Positions 43,518 through 52,125 of a stretch of 64,000 nucleotides of DNA are shown one piece after another; within the stretch, counting starts at the first letter, position 1; every line of letters begins with the position of its first letter. Origin of the DNA: Planctomycetota bacterium (GTDB taxonomy: Bacteria > Planctomycetota > Phycisphaerae > UBA1845). The notes beneath the pieces are model-generated. The model ran no database searches, was not told where the DNA came from, and saw only the letters and a list, made by a program, of their open reading frames with translations. Made by a program: the position numbers and the translations under genes. The stretch spans positions 207,616 to 271,615 of the forward strand of contig JACQXM010000023.1 of assembly GCA_016208685.1 (NCBI GenBank), written 5' to 3'.

Positions 43518-43556
43518 GTGGCCCATCCCCGGCGCGTCGGGGCTGGGGGAGTCGAA
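43518..43556. repeat. Dispersed hairpin repeat A variant, copy 7
   Basis: GTGGCCCATCCCCGGCGCGTCGGGGCTGGGGGAGTCGA: the same flanks as the other copies, but the stem is CCCCGGC/GTCGGGG. That the flanks are kept while the stem sequence changes and still pairs suggests selection on the fold, or replacement. Confidence 0.55.
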
Positions 43557-43593
43557 TGGTCGTATGAGGCAGCGATAGAATGCGGAGTTCGCG

Positions 43594-43848
43594 ATGCACG
43601 TGTGAGACTTGGAGCACTGGCTGAAGGCCAAACCCTTTGAGCCTTTCGTGATGCACTTGTCGTCCGGGGAGCGGGTACGCGTCAACCACCCGGATGCCGC
43701 CGTGCCGGGGAGCAACGCCGTGCTTGTGGTTCAAAAGCGCCGCGGACGATTGGCCGGATTCTCGCATGTGTTGCTTTTTCACGTGGTACGCATCGAGCCG
43801 GCGAACGGCGAGCAGGGCAGCCGCGGCCCTCACGGCAGAAGTCGGTGA
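43594..43848 (+). pseudogene. Small unknown protein, family member 3, with an in-frame UGA at codon 4
   Basis: From ATG 43594 the codons are ATG CAC GTG TGA GAC TTG GAG CAC TGG, then text parallel to the two paralogues: LKAKPFEPFVMHLSSGERVRVNHPDA and VRIEPANGEQG at the end. The TGA replaces a codon that should lie inside the leader. The rest of the frame (to 43848) is intact, and a restart at TTG 43609 could make a 79-residue protein. It is read as broken or restarted; selenocysteine is unlikely because the position is not conserved in the paralogues. Confidence 0.6.
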
Positions 43849-43944
43849 GAGGCCGTCGCGAGGTCAATCGCCGGAGGCGGATCGGTGTGCTTTTTGACCG
43901 GCTGGAAAGCCGGTTCCACAGGAGAGCCCGTCCCAGAGGTGCCT

Positions 43945-44259
43945 ATGACTGACACGCAGTGGAAAGTCTTCGAGGTCTTTCACCAGCAGGCGCGCGGCGA
44001 GCCGCACGTGCACGTGGGTTCTGTCCACGCTCCGGACGCGGAGATGGCGCTGGTTCTCGCCAAGGAGCAATACGCCCGCCGGCAGGCGTGTGTGAATCTG
44101 TGGGTCGTGCCCGCGGAGGCGATCATGGCCACCAGCTACCAGGACGACGATATCTTCGACAAGGCGACGGACAAGAGCTACCGGGAGTCGTGGGGATACA
44201 AGACGCCGAAGACCATCAGCCACGAAGCCACGGAGGCACGGAGGCCGGAAGATACGTAG
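43945..44259 (+). CDS. paaB: 1,2-phenylacetyl-CoA epoxidase subunit PaaB
   Basis: PaaB is a small structural bridge between the PaaA-PaaC pairs of the epoxidase. The 104-residue protein shows the family's text WKVFEVFHQQARGEPHVHVGSVHAPDAEMALVLAKEQYARR and LWVVPAEAI, then DKSYRESWGYK. It comes 2.1 kb after paaA with foreign-looking genes between, and 80 bp before paaC. The tail after residue 94 is drawn from the repeat-rich spacer (SHEATEARRPEDT). Confidence 0.92.
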   Translation: MTDTQWKVFEVFHQQARGEPHVHVGSVHAPDAEMALVLAKEQYARRQACVNLWVVPAEAIMATSYQDDDIFDKATDKSYRESWGYKTPKTISHEATEARRPEDT

Positions 44260-44339
44260 CTACGCAGGCACGAAGGCAAGGAGGCACGAAGGGACCAGGC
44301 AACGAGGCAACCAGGCATTGACCGACAGGTGAACGTACC

Positions 44340-45131
44340 ATGACCAGAACCTTCGAGACCCTCCTATCACTCGACGCCCCCACCCGCCAGGCCATTGTGG
44401 ACCTGCTCTACCGCCTCGCGGACGACGCCATGATCATCGGCCACCGCGATTCCGAGTGGACCGGACTGGGGCCGATCCTGGAGGAGGACATCGCCTTTTC
44501 CTCCATGGCCCAGGATGAAATGGGCCACGCGCATGTCTTCTACCAGATGCTCTGCGAACTCGGTCAGCCGGACCCCGACACCCTGGCGTTCAACCGCAAG
44601 CCGCGGGAGTGGCGCTGCTGCTCGCTGGTGAGCCTGCCCGCAGAGCGCGACTGGGCGCTGGCCATTGTGCGTAAGTTCCTTTACGACGCGGCGGAGTCCG
44701 TGCGATTGGCCGCACTATCCGACAGCGCCCTGCGCCCGCTCGCCTTTGCGGCGACGAAGCTGCGCGGTGAGAAGAAGTACCACCTCATGCATACGCGAGC
44801 GTGGGTGTTGCGGCTGGGCGCCGGCACGTCCGAGAGCCGGGCGAGGATACAGGCGGCGCTGGACGCGGTCTATCCGCACGCCCTGGGCATGTTCGAGCCC
44901 ACGGAGGCGGACGAAGTCCTGGCGCAGGCGGACATCGCGCCGCGCGAGAAGCAGCTTCGCCGCGAGTGGGAGTCGGCGGCGGCGCCGGTGCTGGCGGAAG
45001 CGGGGCTGGTGGTCGGTGACAACGTGCGCCCGGTGTTCGGCGGTCGGGTCGGGCGACACCCCGAAGCACTGTCCGAGCTCCTGACCCGCATGCAGCTCGT
45101 CTATCAACTGGACCCACAGGCAAAATGGTAG
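44340..45131 (+). CDS. paaC: 1,2-phenylacetyl-CoA epoxidase subunit PaaC
   Basis: PaaC is the non-catalytic ferritin-like partner of PaaA. The 263-residue protein carries LADDAMIIGHRDSEWTGLGPILEEDIAFSSMAQDEMGHAH, then REWRCCSLVSLPAERDWALAIVRKFLYD, RGEKKYHLMHTRAWVLRL, and a C-terminal MQLVYQLDPQAKW, all typical. The end overlaps the paaD start by seven bases. Confidence 0.93.
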   Translation: MTRTFETLLSLDAPTRQAIVDLLYRLADDAMIIGHRDSEWTGLGPILEEDIAFSSMAQDEMGHAHVFYQMLCELGQPDPDTLAFNRKPREWRCCSLVSLPAERDWALAIVRKFLYDAAESVRLAALSDSALRPLAFAATKLRGEKKYHLMHTRAWVLRLGAGTSESRARIQAALDAVYPHALGMFEPTEADEVLAQADIAPREKQLRREWESAAAPVLAEAGLVVGDNVRPVFGGRVGRHPEALSELLTRMQLVYQLDPQAKW

Positions 45132-45712
45132 ACGGAAACGTCGAAACACCGAAGCGCCAAGACGCCGAAATGAGCTCCCGCCTCGCGGGCCTGTGGCGCG
45201 CGCTGGAGACCGTGTTCGATCCGGAGATCCCGGTCGTCACCATTGTCGAAATGGGGATGGTCGCGGGGGTGCACCTGGGCGAGCGTGGCGTGCGCGTGGA
45301 CCTGACGCCGACATTCGCAGGATGTCCGGCCGTGGCCGTGATACGCGATGGAATCACGGCCGCCGTGCGCGCCGCGGGAGAAACCGAGGTCGAGGTCCGC
45401 GTGGTGTACGATCCCCCTTGGACGACGGATCGCCTTTCCGACTCCGCGCGACAGAAGCTCAAGCAATTCGGCTTGGCCCCGCCGGTTCGCGCGTGCGGCG
45501 CAGAGGCGTCCCAGGGCGCAGATGAGGACCAGTTTCGAGGCACGCCGGGCGTGCGGGGCACTCGGCCCATCCCGGCCATGGTCGCAGTTCCCTGTCCGTA
45601 CTGCGACTCCGTCGAGACCCAGCTGGAGTCGTTGTTTGGCCCGACGCTGTGCCGATCCATCCATTACTGCAACGCCTGTTCGCAGTCGTTCGAGCATTTC
45701 AAGCGCATCTAG
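45125..45712 (+). CDS. paaD: Phenylacetate pathway protein PaaD (MIP18-type domain)
   Basis: PaaD is a DUF59/MIP18-type protein thought to help assemble the iron-sulfur or diiron centres of the epoxidase complex. The 195-residue protein begins with the domain (DPEIPVVTIVEMGMV, FAGCPAVAVIRDGI, VVYDPPWTTDRLSDSARQKLKQFGLAPP). It ends in the zinc knuckle CPYCDSVETQLESLFGPTLCRSIHYCNACSQSFEHFKRI, typical of PaaD. A 45-residue linker between them is longer than usual. No paaE gene follows. Confidence 0.92.
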   Translation: MVDGNVETPKRQDAEMSSRLAGLWRALETVFDPEIPVVTIVEMGMVAGVHLGERGVRVDLTPTFAGCPAVAVIRDGITAAVRAAGETEVEVRVVYDPPWTTDRLSDSARQKLKQFGLAPPVRACGAEASQGADEDQFRGTPGVRGTRPIPAMVAVPCPYCDSVETQLESLFGPTLCRSIHYCNACSQSFEHFKRI

Positions 45713-45846
45713 GCCGGCAGGCGGCGGGTCTTCGCCGAAGGTGGCGGGGCCCTCCATCGACAAGTTCCCGCAGGCCACGGACAATACGGGCACGCGCGGG
45801 GCGGGGCCCAGGCCGGGCGGCGGCCGGCGCGTGGCGGTGTCAGGCA

Positions 45847-47025
45847 ATGTCACGAGCTATTCGACTCGCAGCGCTGCCCCTGCTGGTTTTGGTTCAGGGC
45901 TGCACCGTGCCGCTGGAATCCCGCGGCTCGCCCAGCGCGCGGGCCGCCCGGGCGGGCGGGCGCAGCGGCAGCGCGGCGTCCACCACCAGGGCCTCGCCGG
46001 CGCCGGCCGCCCCTTCCGACCCGACCATCGTGCGCCTGACCGTCAACTCGGAGTCGGTCACGCCGGATCAGATGTGGCGCGAGCTGTACGACGAGCTGGA
46101 GCGCGCCGCCCGCGACGCCACCCCGGCGGAACGGCAGGAGTTGGTCGCTCGCCGCGCCGCACAGTGGATCACGGACAAGATCGCTGAAATGGTCCTCTAT
46201 CAGAAAGCATCGCTGCGGTTGTCATCCGACGTGGACGCCAACATCGGCAAATTCGTGGACGTCGAACTGCGGAAGATCATCACCCGCGACTTCGACGGCA
46301 TCCAGCGCCGTTACGAAAAGCACCTCGCCCGTCGCGGGCTGACGCTGGAGGACATTCGCGCGCGGCTCCGCCGGGAAATCATCATCGCCAACTACCTGGA
46401 CGCCGAGCTGCGCCCAAAGCTCCAGGAGCCCACGCGAGACGAACTGGTGTTGGCGTTCGAGGCCAACCGCGGCTCCTGGCAACGGCCGCCGCGGCGCAAG
46501 ATGTCGCTCGTCGAGGTGCGGGTGTCTACCTTCCTGCCCCGCGAGGTGGAAAGCCCCACCCGCGAGCAGCTCGCCGCGGCTCGCGCCGAGGCTCGAGCGA
46601 AGATCGAGGCCGCACGGCAGGAGTTGATGGGCGGAGCGACCTTCAGCGAGGTGGCGCGACAGTACTCCAGCGATCTGCACGCGGCGGACGGCGGCGCCTG
46701 GGGTTGGGTGGGGCCGGGCAGCGTCCGCGAGCGCTACGAACCGGCGGTGCAGGCGCTCTATCACCTGCCCGTCGGGCAGATCAGTGAAGTGGTCGAGTCC
46801 CCGGAAAGCTACTTCATCGTCCGCTGCGACGAACTCGACCCGGGACACGAACCGACGTTCGCCGAGGTGCAGAACGAGCTGCGCGAGCGGCACCTGCGCA
46901 TCGCCTACAACGAGCTGATCAACCAACTGGTGACGGACTTGCGTCGTCGGGCGCGCATTGAGCCGGAGAACCTGGATCGTTTTCACGCCGCGGTGGTGGA
47001 AGCGGCCCTCAACCGTGGGCCGTAG
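45847..47025 (+). CDS. Parvulin-type peptidyl-prolyl isomerase lipoprotein (SurA/PrsA-like)
   Basis: ATG 45847 gives a signal with lipobox VQGC (ALPLLVLVQGC). An Ala/Ser/Pro linker follows, then a SurA-like N-terminal helical domain (ELYDELERAARDATPAERQELVARRAAQWITDKI). The parvulin domain is at about 245-355: MSLVEVRVSTF, GGATFSEVARQYSSDLHAADGGAWGWV, and QALYHLPVGQISEVVESPESYFIVRCDEL. The 392-residue protein would be an outer-membrane-protein or secretion foldase in the periplasm. It is encoded separately from paa, 134 bp downstream. Confidence 0.85.
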   Translation: MSRAIRLAALPLLVLVQGCTVPLESRGSPSARAARAGGRSGSAASTTRASPAPAAPSDPTIVRLTVNSESVTPDQMWRELYDELERAARDATPAERQELVARRAAQWITDKIAEMVLYQKASLRLSSDVDANIGKFVDVELRKIITRDFDGIQRRYEKHLARRGLTLEDIRARLRREIIIANYLDAELRPKLQEPTRDELVLAFEANRGSWQRPPRRKMSLVEVRVSTFLPREVESPTREQLAAARAEARAKIEAARQELMGGATFSEVARQYSSDLHAADGGAWGWVGPGSVRERYEPAVQALYHLPVGQISEVVESPESYFIVRCDELDPGHEPTFAEVQNELRERHLRIAYNELINQLVTDLRRRARIEPENLDRFHAAVVEAALNRGP

Positions 47026-47612
47026 TTCGCGCGGACTCGATCCGAAGCTAGCCGTCCGCGGAGGGGTCGTCCCGACAGGGTTGCGGCCGATTTGGCCGGC
47101 GCGCGTCCGTACCAGGCTGTCTGGCCGCCTGGGGCGAGCCTCCCGCAGCGCCGAATCGGCCGGTTCAGCCGCTATCGACTACGCAGGGTCGGAGGGTGCG
47201 CTCAACTCTTGGCGCCGGCGGCCCTGGCGACGATACAGCCGCGAGGTGTTGCCGGATGCGCAGCTGTGCGCACGCGTTGAATCGAGGCCGTTGCCGTCTC
47301 GCGATCGGTCGGCGATCGATACTTCGACTTGAACGCCCGCGGTCCAGCCGCTACACTCGTTAGGTAGATTATCCACTCTCGTGGGGCGTTGTGAGCGGGG
47401 ATCGGCCATGCGCCAGCCGGGAAGCAAACGCCGCCTGTTGCGCGGCAAGTCGACGGTGTTCGCAACCGCCCGTGTTGCGTCGCTGGGCATTCTCGACATC
47501 GGCCGGCACAGCCTCCGGCGGCAACCTCTCGGCGCGAATGGTCCGCCATTCCGCGCACTACTCGGACGACCGAACGTGGGTGCCCAAGTACCGCCGGCGC
47601 GAGGAGGGCGAC
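47026..47612. other. Gene-free spacer
   Basis: About 590 bp with no convincing gene. The frame of the next gene is open leftward to 47391, but the sequence there is not protein-like. The last 15 bases hold GAGGAGGG, the ribosome-binding site of the next gene. Confidence 0.5.
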
Positions 47613-49019
47613 ATGAATAAGTTTCGCTCCGTGCTGCTAGTTTGCCTCGCCATAACGGTGGTCGACGCCTCGGCGATTCGCAAGTCAGCCTCGGCCCAAT
47701 GCCAGTTGCCCAAACTCTTGGCACCCGATCGTGCCCGATTCGACTACTTCGGCCGCTACGTTGCCGTAGACGGCGACGTCATCGTGGTCGGTTCGGCTTC
47801 CCATGAGGGATCCGGCGCCGCGTTCGTCTACCGCCGGCGATACGGCAATACGTGGACCTTAGAACAGGAGTTGAAGCCGACGAATGGTTCCGCGGACGAG
47901 TCGTACGGAGTGCCGGCGGCGATCTGCGGCGACATGCTCATCGTCGGGGCATCAGGTAACGACACGCTGGGCGTGAACGCGGGAGCCGTCGCCGTGCTTA
48001 GACACGACGCCGGCGGCTGGCGCGAGATCCAGCGGCTTTACGGTTCCGACACCGCGGCCGACGACGTCTTCGGGTCCTCGGTCGCTCTCAGCGCCGACAC
48101 TCTTGCGGTCGGAGCCATCGGGCAGGACGAGGGCGCCACAAACGCCGGAGCCGTCTACCTTTTTCGCCGTACCGGGGACTTGTGGGTCGAGGAGCAGAAG
48201 ATTCCCGCCCCAAACCCGACGACGGAGCTCTGGTTCGGCTCTAACGTCGCGCTGGATCGCGACGTGCTGGCGATTACGCCGTTTCTTCAGCCCACGGGGT
48301 GGCCCTCGGAATCGGCATACATCTTTCGATGCGGCCCAACGGGTTGGGCGCAAGAACTAAGGATCGGCGCGCCCCCGCCGCCCTCGCACTCGTTTGGCTA
48401 CGCGATTGCCCTCTCCGATGATTGGCTTCTCGTAGGCGCTCCACAGTTCCAAGCCGACGAAGAGCCAGGAGAGCCCGGCGTGGCGTTCGCCTATCGATTC
48501 AACGGTTCGGCGTGGGTACTGGAGCAAACGCTATTCGCAAACGATTCATTCCCGCCTGATTCCAACGAGTTCGGAATGTCGGTCGCAATCCGCGAAAACA
48601 TTGCGCTCATTGGTGCCAAGTTCGCGGACTCGGTCCCCAACGGCGCTGTTTACAAGTTCGCCTGGTTCGGCACACGATGGGTGCAGTCGGAGAAATGGTC
48701 CGTCTACAACCCTACCGGGCTGGCCTCTTTCGGCGGCGCGATGGCATTCGACGGAGCACACGCGGTTGTCGGGGATCCACGAAGCGACGAGGCTTGTCCC
48801 TCGGTGCCGTACTGGTGTGAGTCCGGCTCGGCCTCTGTCTATCGCACCGGCTACTCGCGAACAGACCTCAGCGATTTTTCGCTGTTTCAGAAGTGCTATC
48901 GCGGCCCAGACTTTGGTCTGGCTGGGTGTTGTGGGGTGTTCGATACTTCGGGAGACGGAGATTCGGATCTTGAAGACTACAGGTCCTTTCTGCGAATCTT
49001 CACCGCGCCAGGCGCGTAG
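47613..49019 (+). CDS. Secreted FG-GAP (integrin-alpha-like) repeat protein with EF-hand tail
   Basis: ATG 47613 follows GAGGAGGG. The 468-residue protein has a signal peptide (MNKFRSVLLVCLAITVVDASA) and about seven FG-GAP blades of the form FGxSVAxxGDxLxVGAxx, for example FGRYVAVDGDVIVVGSA, FGSSVALSADTLAVGAI and FGYAIALSDDWLLVGAP. The end reads DLSDFSLFQKCYRGPDFGLAGCCGVFDTSGDGDSDLEDYRSF, a calcium-loop pair like those on other secreted proteins of this window. It is presumably a seven-bladed propeller outside the cytoplasm. Ligand unknown. Confidence 0.82.
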   Translation: MNKFRSVLLVCLAITVVDASAIRKSASAQCQLPKLLAPDRARFDYFGRYVAVDGDVIVVGSASHEGSGAAFVYRRRYGNTWTLEQELKPTNGSADESYGVPAAICGDMLIVGASGNDTLGVNAGAVAVLRHDAGGWREIQRLYGSDTAADDVFGSSVALSADTLAVGAIGQDEGATNAGAVYLFRRTGDLWVEEQKIPAPNPTTELWFGSNVALDRDVLAITPFLQPTGWPSESAYIFRCGPTGWAQELRIGAPPPPSHSFGYAIALSDDWLLVGAPQFQADEEPGEPGVAFAYRFNGSAWVLEQTLFANDSFPPDSNEFGMSVAIRENIALIGAKFADSVPNGAVYKFAWFGTRWVQSEKWSVYNPTGLASFGGAMAFDGAHAVVGDPRSDEACPSVPYWCESGSASVYRTGYSRTDLSDFSLFQKCYRGPDFGLAGCCGVFDTSGDGDSDLEDYRSFLRIFTAPGA

Positions 49020-49221
49020 CCTCACTGCGGGGTCTCCGACGTCGCGACGCGGCGCCCTCCAATTGCCTTCGTGCGGTTCATAACCCTCGATGAGATTCCA
49101 CGAACCCTGTCCGCACCGCGGACCGGTAGCACGCCCCCGGCACTGATGTGCCTCGCGCCGCCGATGTGACCGACAAACGCTGGTTCAACAGCGCTCTTTG
49201 GGCGCCAACTGAGGGAACGCG

Positions 49222-50202
49222 TCAACCGATCTGCTCCGCGTAGATCGCCAGCTCTTCCTCGAAGTCGCGCATCCGGCATCCGAAGGCCTGCTCCGCGAGC
49301 GTGTGATCGCAGACCGCATCCTCCTGCGACATGTCCACCTGCCCGCGGTCAAAGCGCAGCAGGCCCAGCGAGGGGATGACCAATTCGCCCACGGCCATTG
49401 CCGGCGCGAGGAGGGTGGCCATCGCCTTGGCGACCGCCACCGGCTGCGACACCAACGGCTTCCAGTGCTTCGCTCCGGGCATCCGGGCGCGACATGCGTT
49501 GTACAGCGACACCCAGGTGTAGACCCTCGGGCCGCCGAGCGGGAACACCTTGCCGATGGTATCCGGACGGAACAGCGCCTCGACGAGGCAGTGAGCGACG
49601 TCCTTGACGTACACGGGTTGCAGCCTCGCGCTGCCGCTGCCGAAGTAGGGAATCAGCGGCGGGGACAGGTCGCACATGAACTTCCTCATCAACCGCATGA
49701 ACTCGCCTTCCGGGCCGTGAATCAGACTCGGGCGGAAAACGGTCCAGGCGAGGCCGCCCCCGCGAACGTACTCTTCCGCGGCCCATTTCGTTCGATGATA
49801 CGCGGAACGTGCCCCCGCGCGCGTTCCCAGCGCGGACATATGGACGAAACGCGCCACGCCGGCGGCGCGCGCCGCGTCGACGACGTTCTGTGTTCCGCGG
49901 ACGTGAACGCGCTCGAACGTCTGGCCCTTCAGATGCCGTTCGATGATGATGCCAACGAGGTGTATCACCGCCTGGCAGCCGCGCGACGCAGCCTTCAGGG
50001 AGCGCCGGTCGGCCAGCGAACCGATCACGGAAGCCAGGCGATCCGGCGAGATGGGGCGGTGTTGTGCCAGGAGTTTCTCCGGCGAGCGCACCACGCACAC
50101 CGGGGTGATGCCCCGGGCCAGCAACTCACGAATCACGCCGCGCCCCACGAAGCCGGTGGCGCCCGTGACCATGACACGTTCCATTCGGGGTGTTTCAGAC
50201 AT
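49222..50202 (-). CDS. Atypical short-chain dehydrogenase (NAD-epimerase/NDUFA9-like)
   Basis: The 326-residue protein opens with the Rossmann motif VMVTGATGFVGRGVIREL (TGATGFVG near residue 13). It carries VIHLVGIIIERHLKGQTFERVHVRGTQNVVDAA and the YxxxK pair AYHRTKWAAEEY, then FRPSLIHGPEG. These match the extended/atypical SDR group near NDUFA9-like proteins. Proteins of this kind act on nucleotide sugars or have lost catalysis and bind NAD(P). No context suggests a substrate. Confidence 0.82.
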   Translation of the reverse strand: MSETPRMERVMVTGATGFVGRGVIRELLARGITPVCVVRSPEKLLAQHRPISPDRLASVIGSLADRRSLKAASRGCQAVIHLVGIIIERHLKGQTFERVHVRGTQNVVDAARAAGVARFVHMSALGTRAGARSAYHRTKWAAEEYVRGGGLAWTVFRPSLIHGPEGEFMRLMRKFMCDLSPPLIPYFGSGSARLQPVYVKDVAHCLVEALFRPDTIGKVFPLGGPRVYTWVSLYNACRARMPGAKHWKPLVSQPVAVAKAMATLLAPAMAVGELVIPSLGLLRFDRGQVDMSQEDAVCDHTLAEQAFGCRMRDFEEELAIYAEQIG

Positions 50203-50255
50203 ACGCGGACTTCTTCAAACGCTGTCCGTTGCCCGGCCTCGGCACGGCCGCGGCG

Positions 50256-51098
50256 TTACTGGGTCGCCGGAGTGTGCCGCTTGTATGTCACCAGCGTATG
50301 GTCGCCACCCGGCTGGGAGGCGAACTCGGCCGGTCGCGGCTTTCCCGGCGCCGCGCGGCAAACGGTTAGCGTGCCCTGTTCCAAACGGTAGATGCCCAAC
50401 GCGGTCCGCCCCTTCAGCTCGCCCTCGGTGTAGGTGATGTCGATGGTCATGGGACTCGCTGAGGGATCGACCACCGTCGTCGCGGCAACTGTCGTGCCCG
50501 CCGGACCGGCCTCCGTCAATTTGCCCGCGGCGTCGAACGTCAGCAGCATCTTCGAGGTGTCGTTGCCGGGGGCGGACGTTCCCTCCTGCGCGACCGGCAC
50601 AACCTCCCAGGTTCCGGCAAGCTCGACGCGCCCCGCCTCAGTCAGTGCGTCCTTCACGCTCTGCTTCTCCCGGTGCAGCACCTGCAACACCAGCCCGCTG
50701 CCGGGGCTGGTCGCGAACTCCGTCGGGCGCTCGCCACCGCGATACGGGCCGCACAGCTTGAAGCTGTCTCCCTCCAGCTCATAGATGCACTTGAAGGTCG
50801 AACCCTTGGCTGGTCCGTCGAGGATCGTCGAATCGTACTGCTTCGGGGACTTGGTCGGGTCGGGCTTCAACCGGGCGTGCGTTATTCGCGAGCGTTGCAG
50901 GATGACAAAGTTGCCATCCTTCGAGATGATTACCTTGTTTGCAGCGAACGGCTGCTCCGGCGCTTTGTTCCCGTCGACCTCGACCGAAGCGAAGCTCCAT
51001 GCCCCCTCCATCCGCGCCAGCTCCTGTTCGATTGCCTCCACGCCTTCAGCACCGATCGCCAGGCTGCCGATCATCGCTACCGACAAATACGCCAACAT
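50256..51098 (-). CDS. TIGR03067-type planctomycete protein, two-domain, exported
   Basis: The family's hallmarks appear twice: LARMEGAWSFASVEVDGNKAPEQ ... CGPYRGGERPTEFATSPGSGLVLQVLHRE, and LAGTWEVVPVAQEG ... MTIDITYTEGELKGRTALGIYRLEQGTLTVCRAAPGKPRPAEFASQPG ... LVTYKR. So two TIGR03067 domains are fused. A signal peptide (MLAYLSVAMIGSLAIGAEG) begins at ATG 51098, after GAGGTG. The 280-residue protein is presumably periplasmic. The family is known almost only from planctomycetes and has no assigned function. Confidence 0.83.
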   Translation of the reverse strand: MLAYLSVAMIGSLAIGAEGVEAIEQELARMEGAWSFASVEVDGNKAPEQPFAANKVIISKDGNFVILQRSRITHARLKPDPTKSPKQYDSTILDGPAKGSTFKCIYELEGDSFKLCGPYRGGERPTEFATSPGSGLVLQVLHREKQSVKDALTEAGRVELAGTWEVVPVAQEGTSAPGNDTSKMLLTFDAAGKLTEAGPAGTTVAATTVVDPSASPMTIDITYTEGELKGRTALGIYRLEQGTLTVCRAAPGKPRPAEFASQPGGDHTLVTYKRHTPATQ

Positions 51099-51772
51099 TT
51101 CACACCTCACAATTGCTCGAACCGACGAGATCAACGACGCGCGCCAGGTCAGCGTGGCCGCCGGACGTCCGATGAGTCTGGCGCGATGCCCCGCCACCTG
51201 TTTCACGCGGCCGTCGCGGACAGCGAGTCAGCACCGACGACAGGTGTCATCAGCGAACGTTCGGGATCACCAATCCCCGGCCGGCGAGTCGTCGTCGGCC
51301 ACGACGCCCGCAGCAACGCCGCCATGCGTGGCTCGCGGTCCTGTACGACCGCACTGAGACGCCGGGATCGTACGAGCCCCGTGGACGGACGTAAACGCCC
51401 CCGCGGCGCGAGATCCGGCGCCCGCGTCCTGGGGCGCTGCACCACACCGGGCTCAGGCTGGCGGATCTCGCCACCCATGCCGGCGCCTTTCCGCCGCGCA
51501 CGCGGTCAACCGGTGCGGCGGTGTCCCAGCGTCATGGCGCCACGGCGCTACGTGCCCGGGCAAGCCCGTCCGTCGGGCTTAACGATGGTAGGGTCGCGGT
51601 GCCCGTGGCCTCGGAATGTGGCTTCGCAACCGTCTGGATTTGACCCGGGGCGATCGGACGGCGATGATTGGCAAGGCGTTCGACCGGCGACGCAATGCGG
51701 CCGCCTCACCACCACGGGCGTCCCGTAGGCCCGTGCCTGGTTTCGGGCATGCCGGCCGGGGGCGCGTGATCC
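51099..51772. other. Spacer upstream of ssrA
   Basis: About 670 bp of GC-rich sequence with no convincing gene. It must carry the ssrA promoter, which I cannot pick out with confidence. Confidence 0.45.
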
Positions 51773-52125
51773 GGGGGCGAATTGGATTCGACCGGGCGAG
51801 AGAAGGAGATTGTGGCGTGCCGAGGTTGTCAGGGGGCCTCGTAAAACACCTGGCAAAACCTTACATGGCAACTACACGTATGCCATGGCTGCCTAAAAAC
51901 AGGTAGCCGCGTTTCGCGGACGACGCCCGCTGGTCCGCGAAACGACGACAGCGGGCTAGCTGGCGCGTGCCGCCGTGCGGCGCGTCGGCGAACCAACAGC
52001 GCGGCTGGGGGCCGTCGAAGCCTGTCGATCGGCGTCGCCGGCCCCGAGAAACAAAAGACCGACTACGCACGTAGAGGCATCGCTGGAACCGTCGCGGGAC
52101 GGGGGTTCGATTCCCCCCGCCTCCA
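51773..52125 (+). ncRNA. ssrA: Transfer-messenger RNA
   Basis: The 5' end GGGGGCGAATTGGATTCGACCGGG (51773-51796) and the 3' end GTTCGATTCCCCCCGCCTCCA (to 52125) are the classic tmRNA ends. The acceptor stem pairs GGGGGCG with CGCCTCC (one G-U). CCA is not encoded. Between them, after CCTCGTAAAACACC, lies the tag reading frame. The in-frame end reads GGC AAC TAC ACG TAT GCC ATG GCT GCC TAA (51867-51896), so the tag would end in GNYTYAMAA, close to the usual -YALAA type. The exact resume codon is not certain. At 353 bases the length is normal. tmRNA frees stalled ribosomes and tags the product for proteolysis. Confidence 0.93.

Noticed and set aside
43594..43605. Selenocysteine codon in small family member 3
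   Set aside because: The UGA lies in a leader that is not cysteine in the paralogues, and no SECIS-like hairpin follows.
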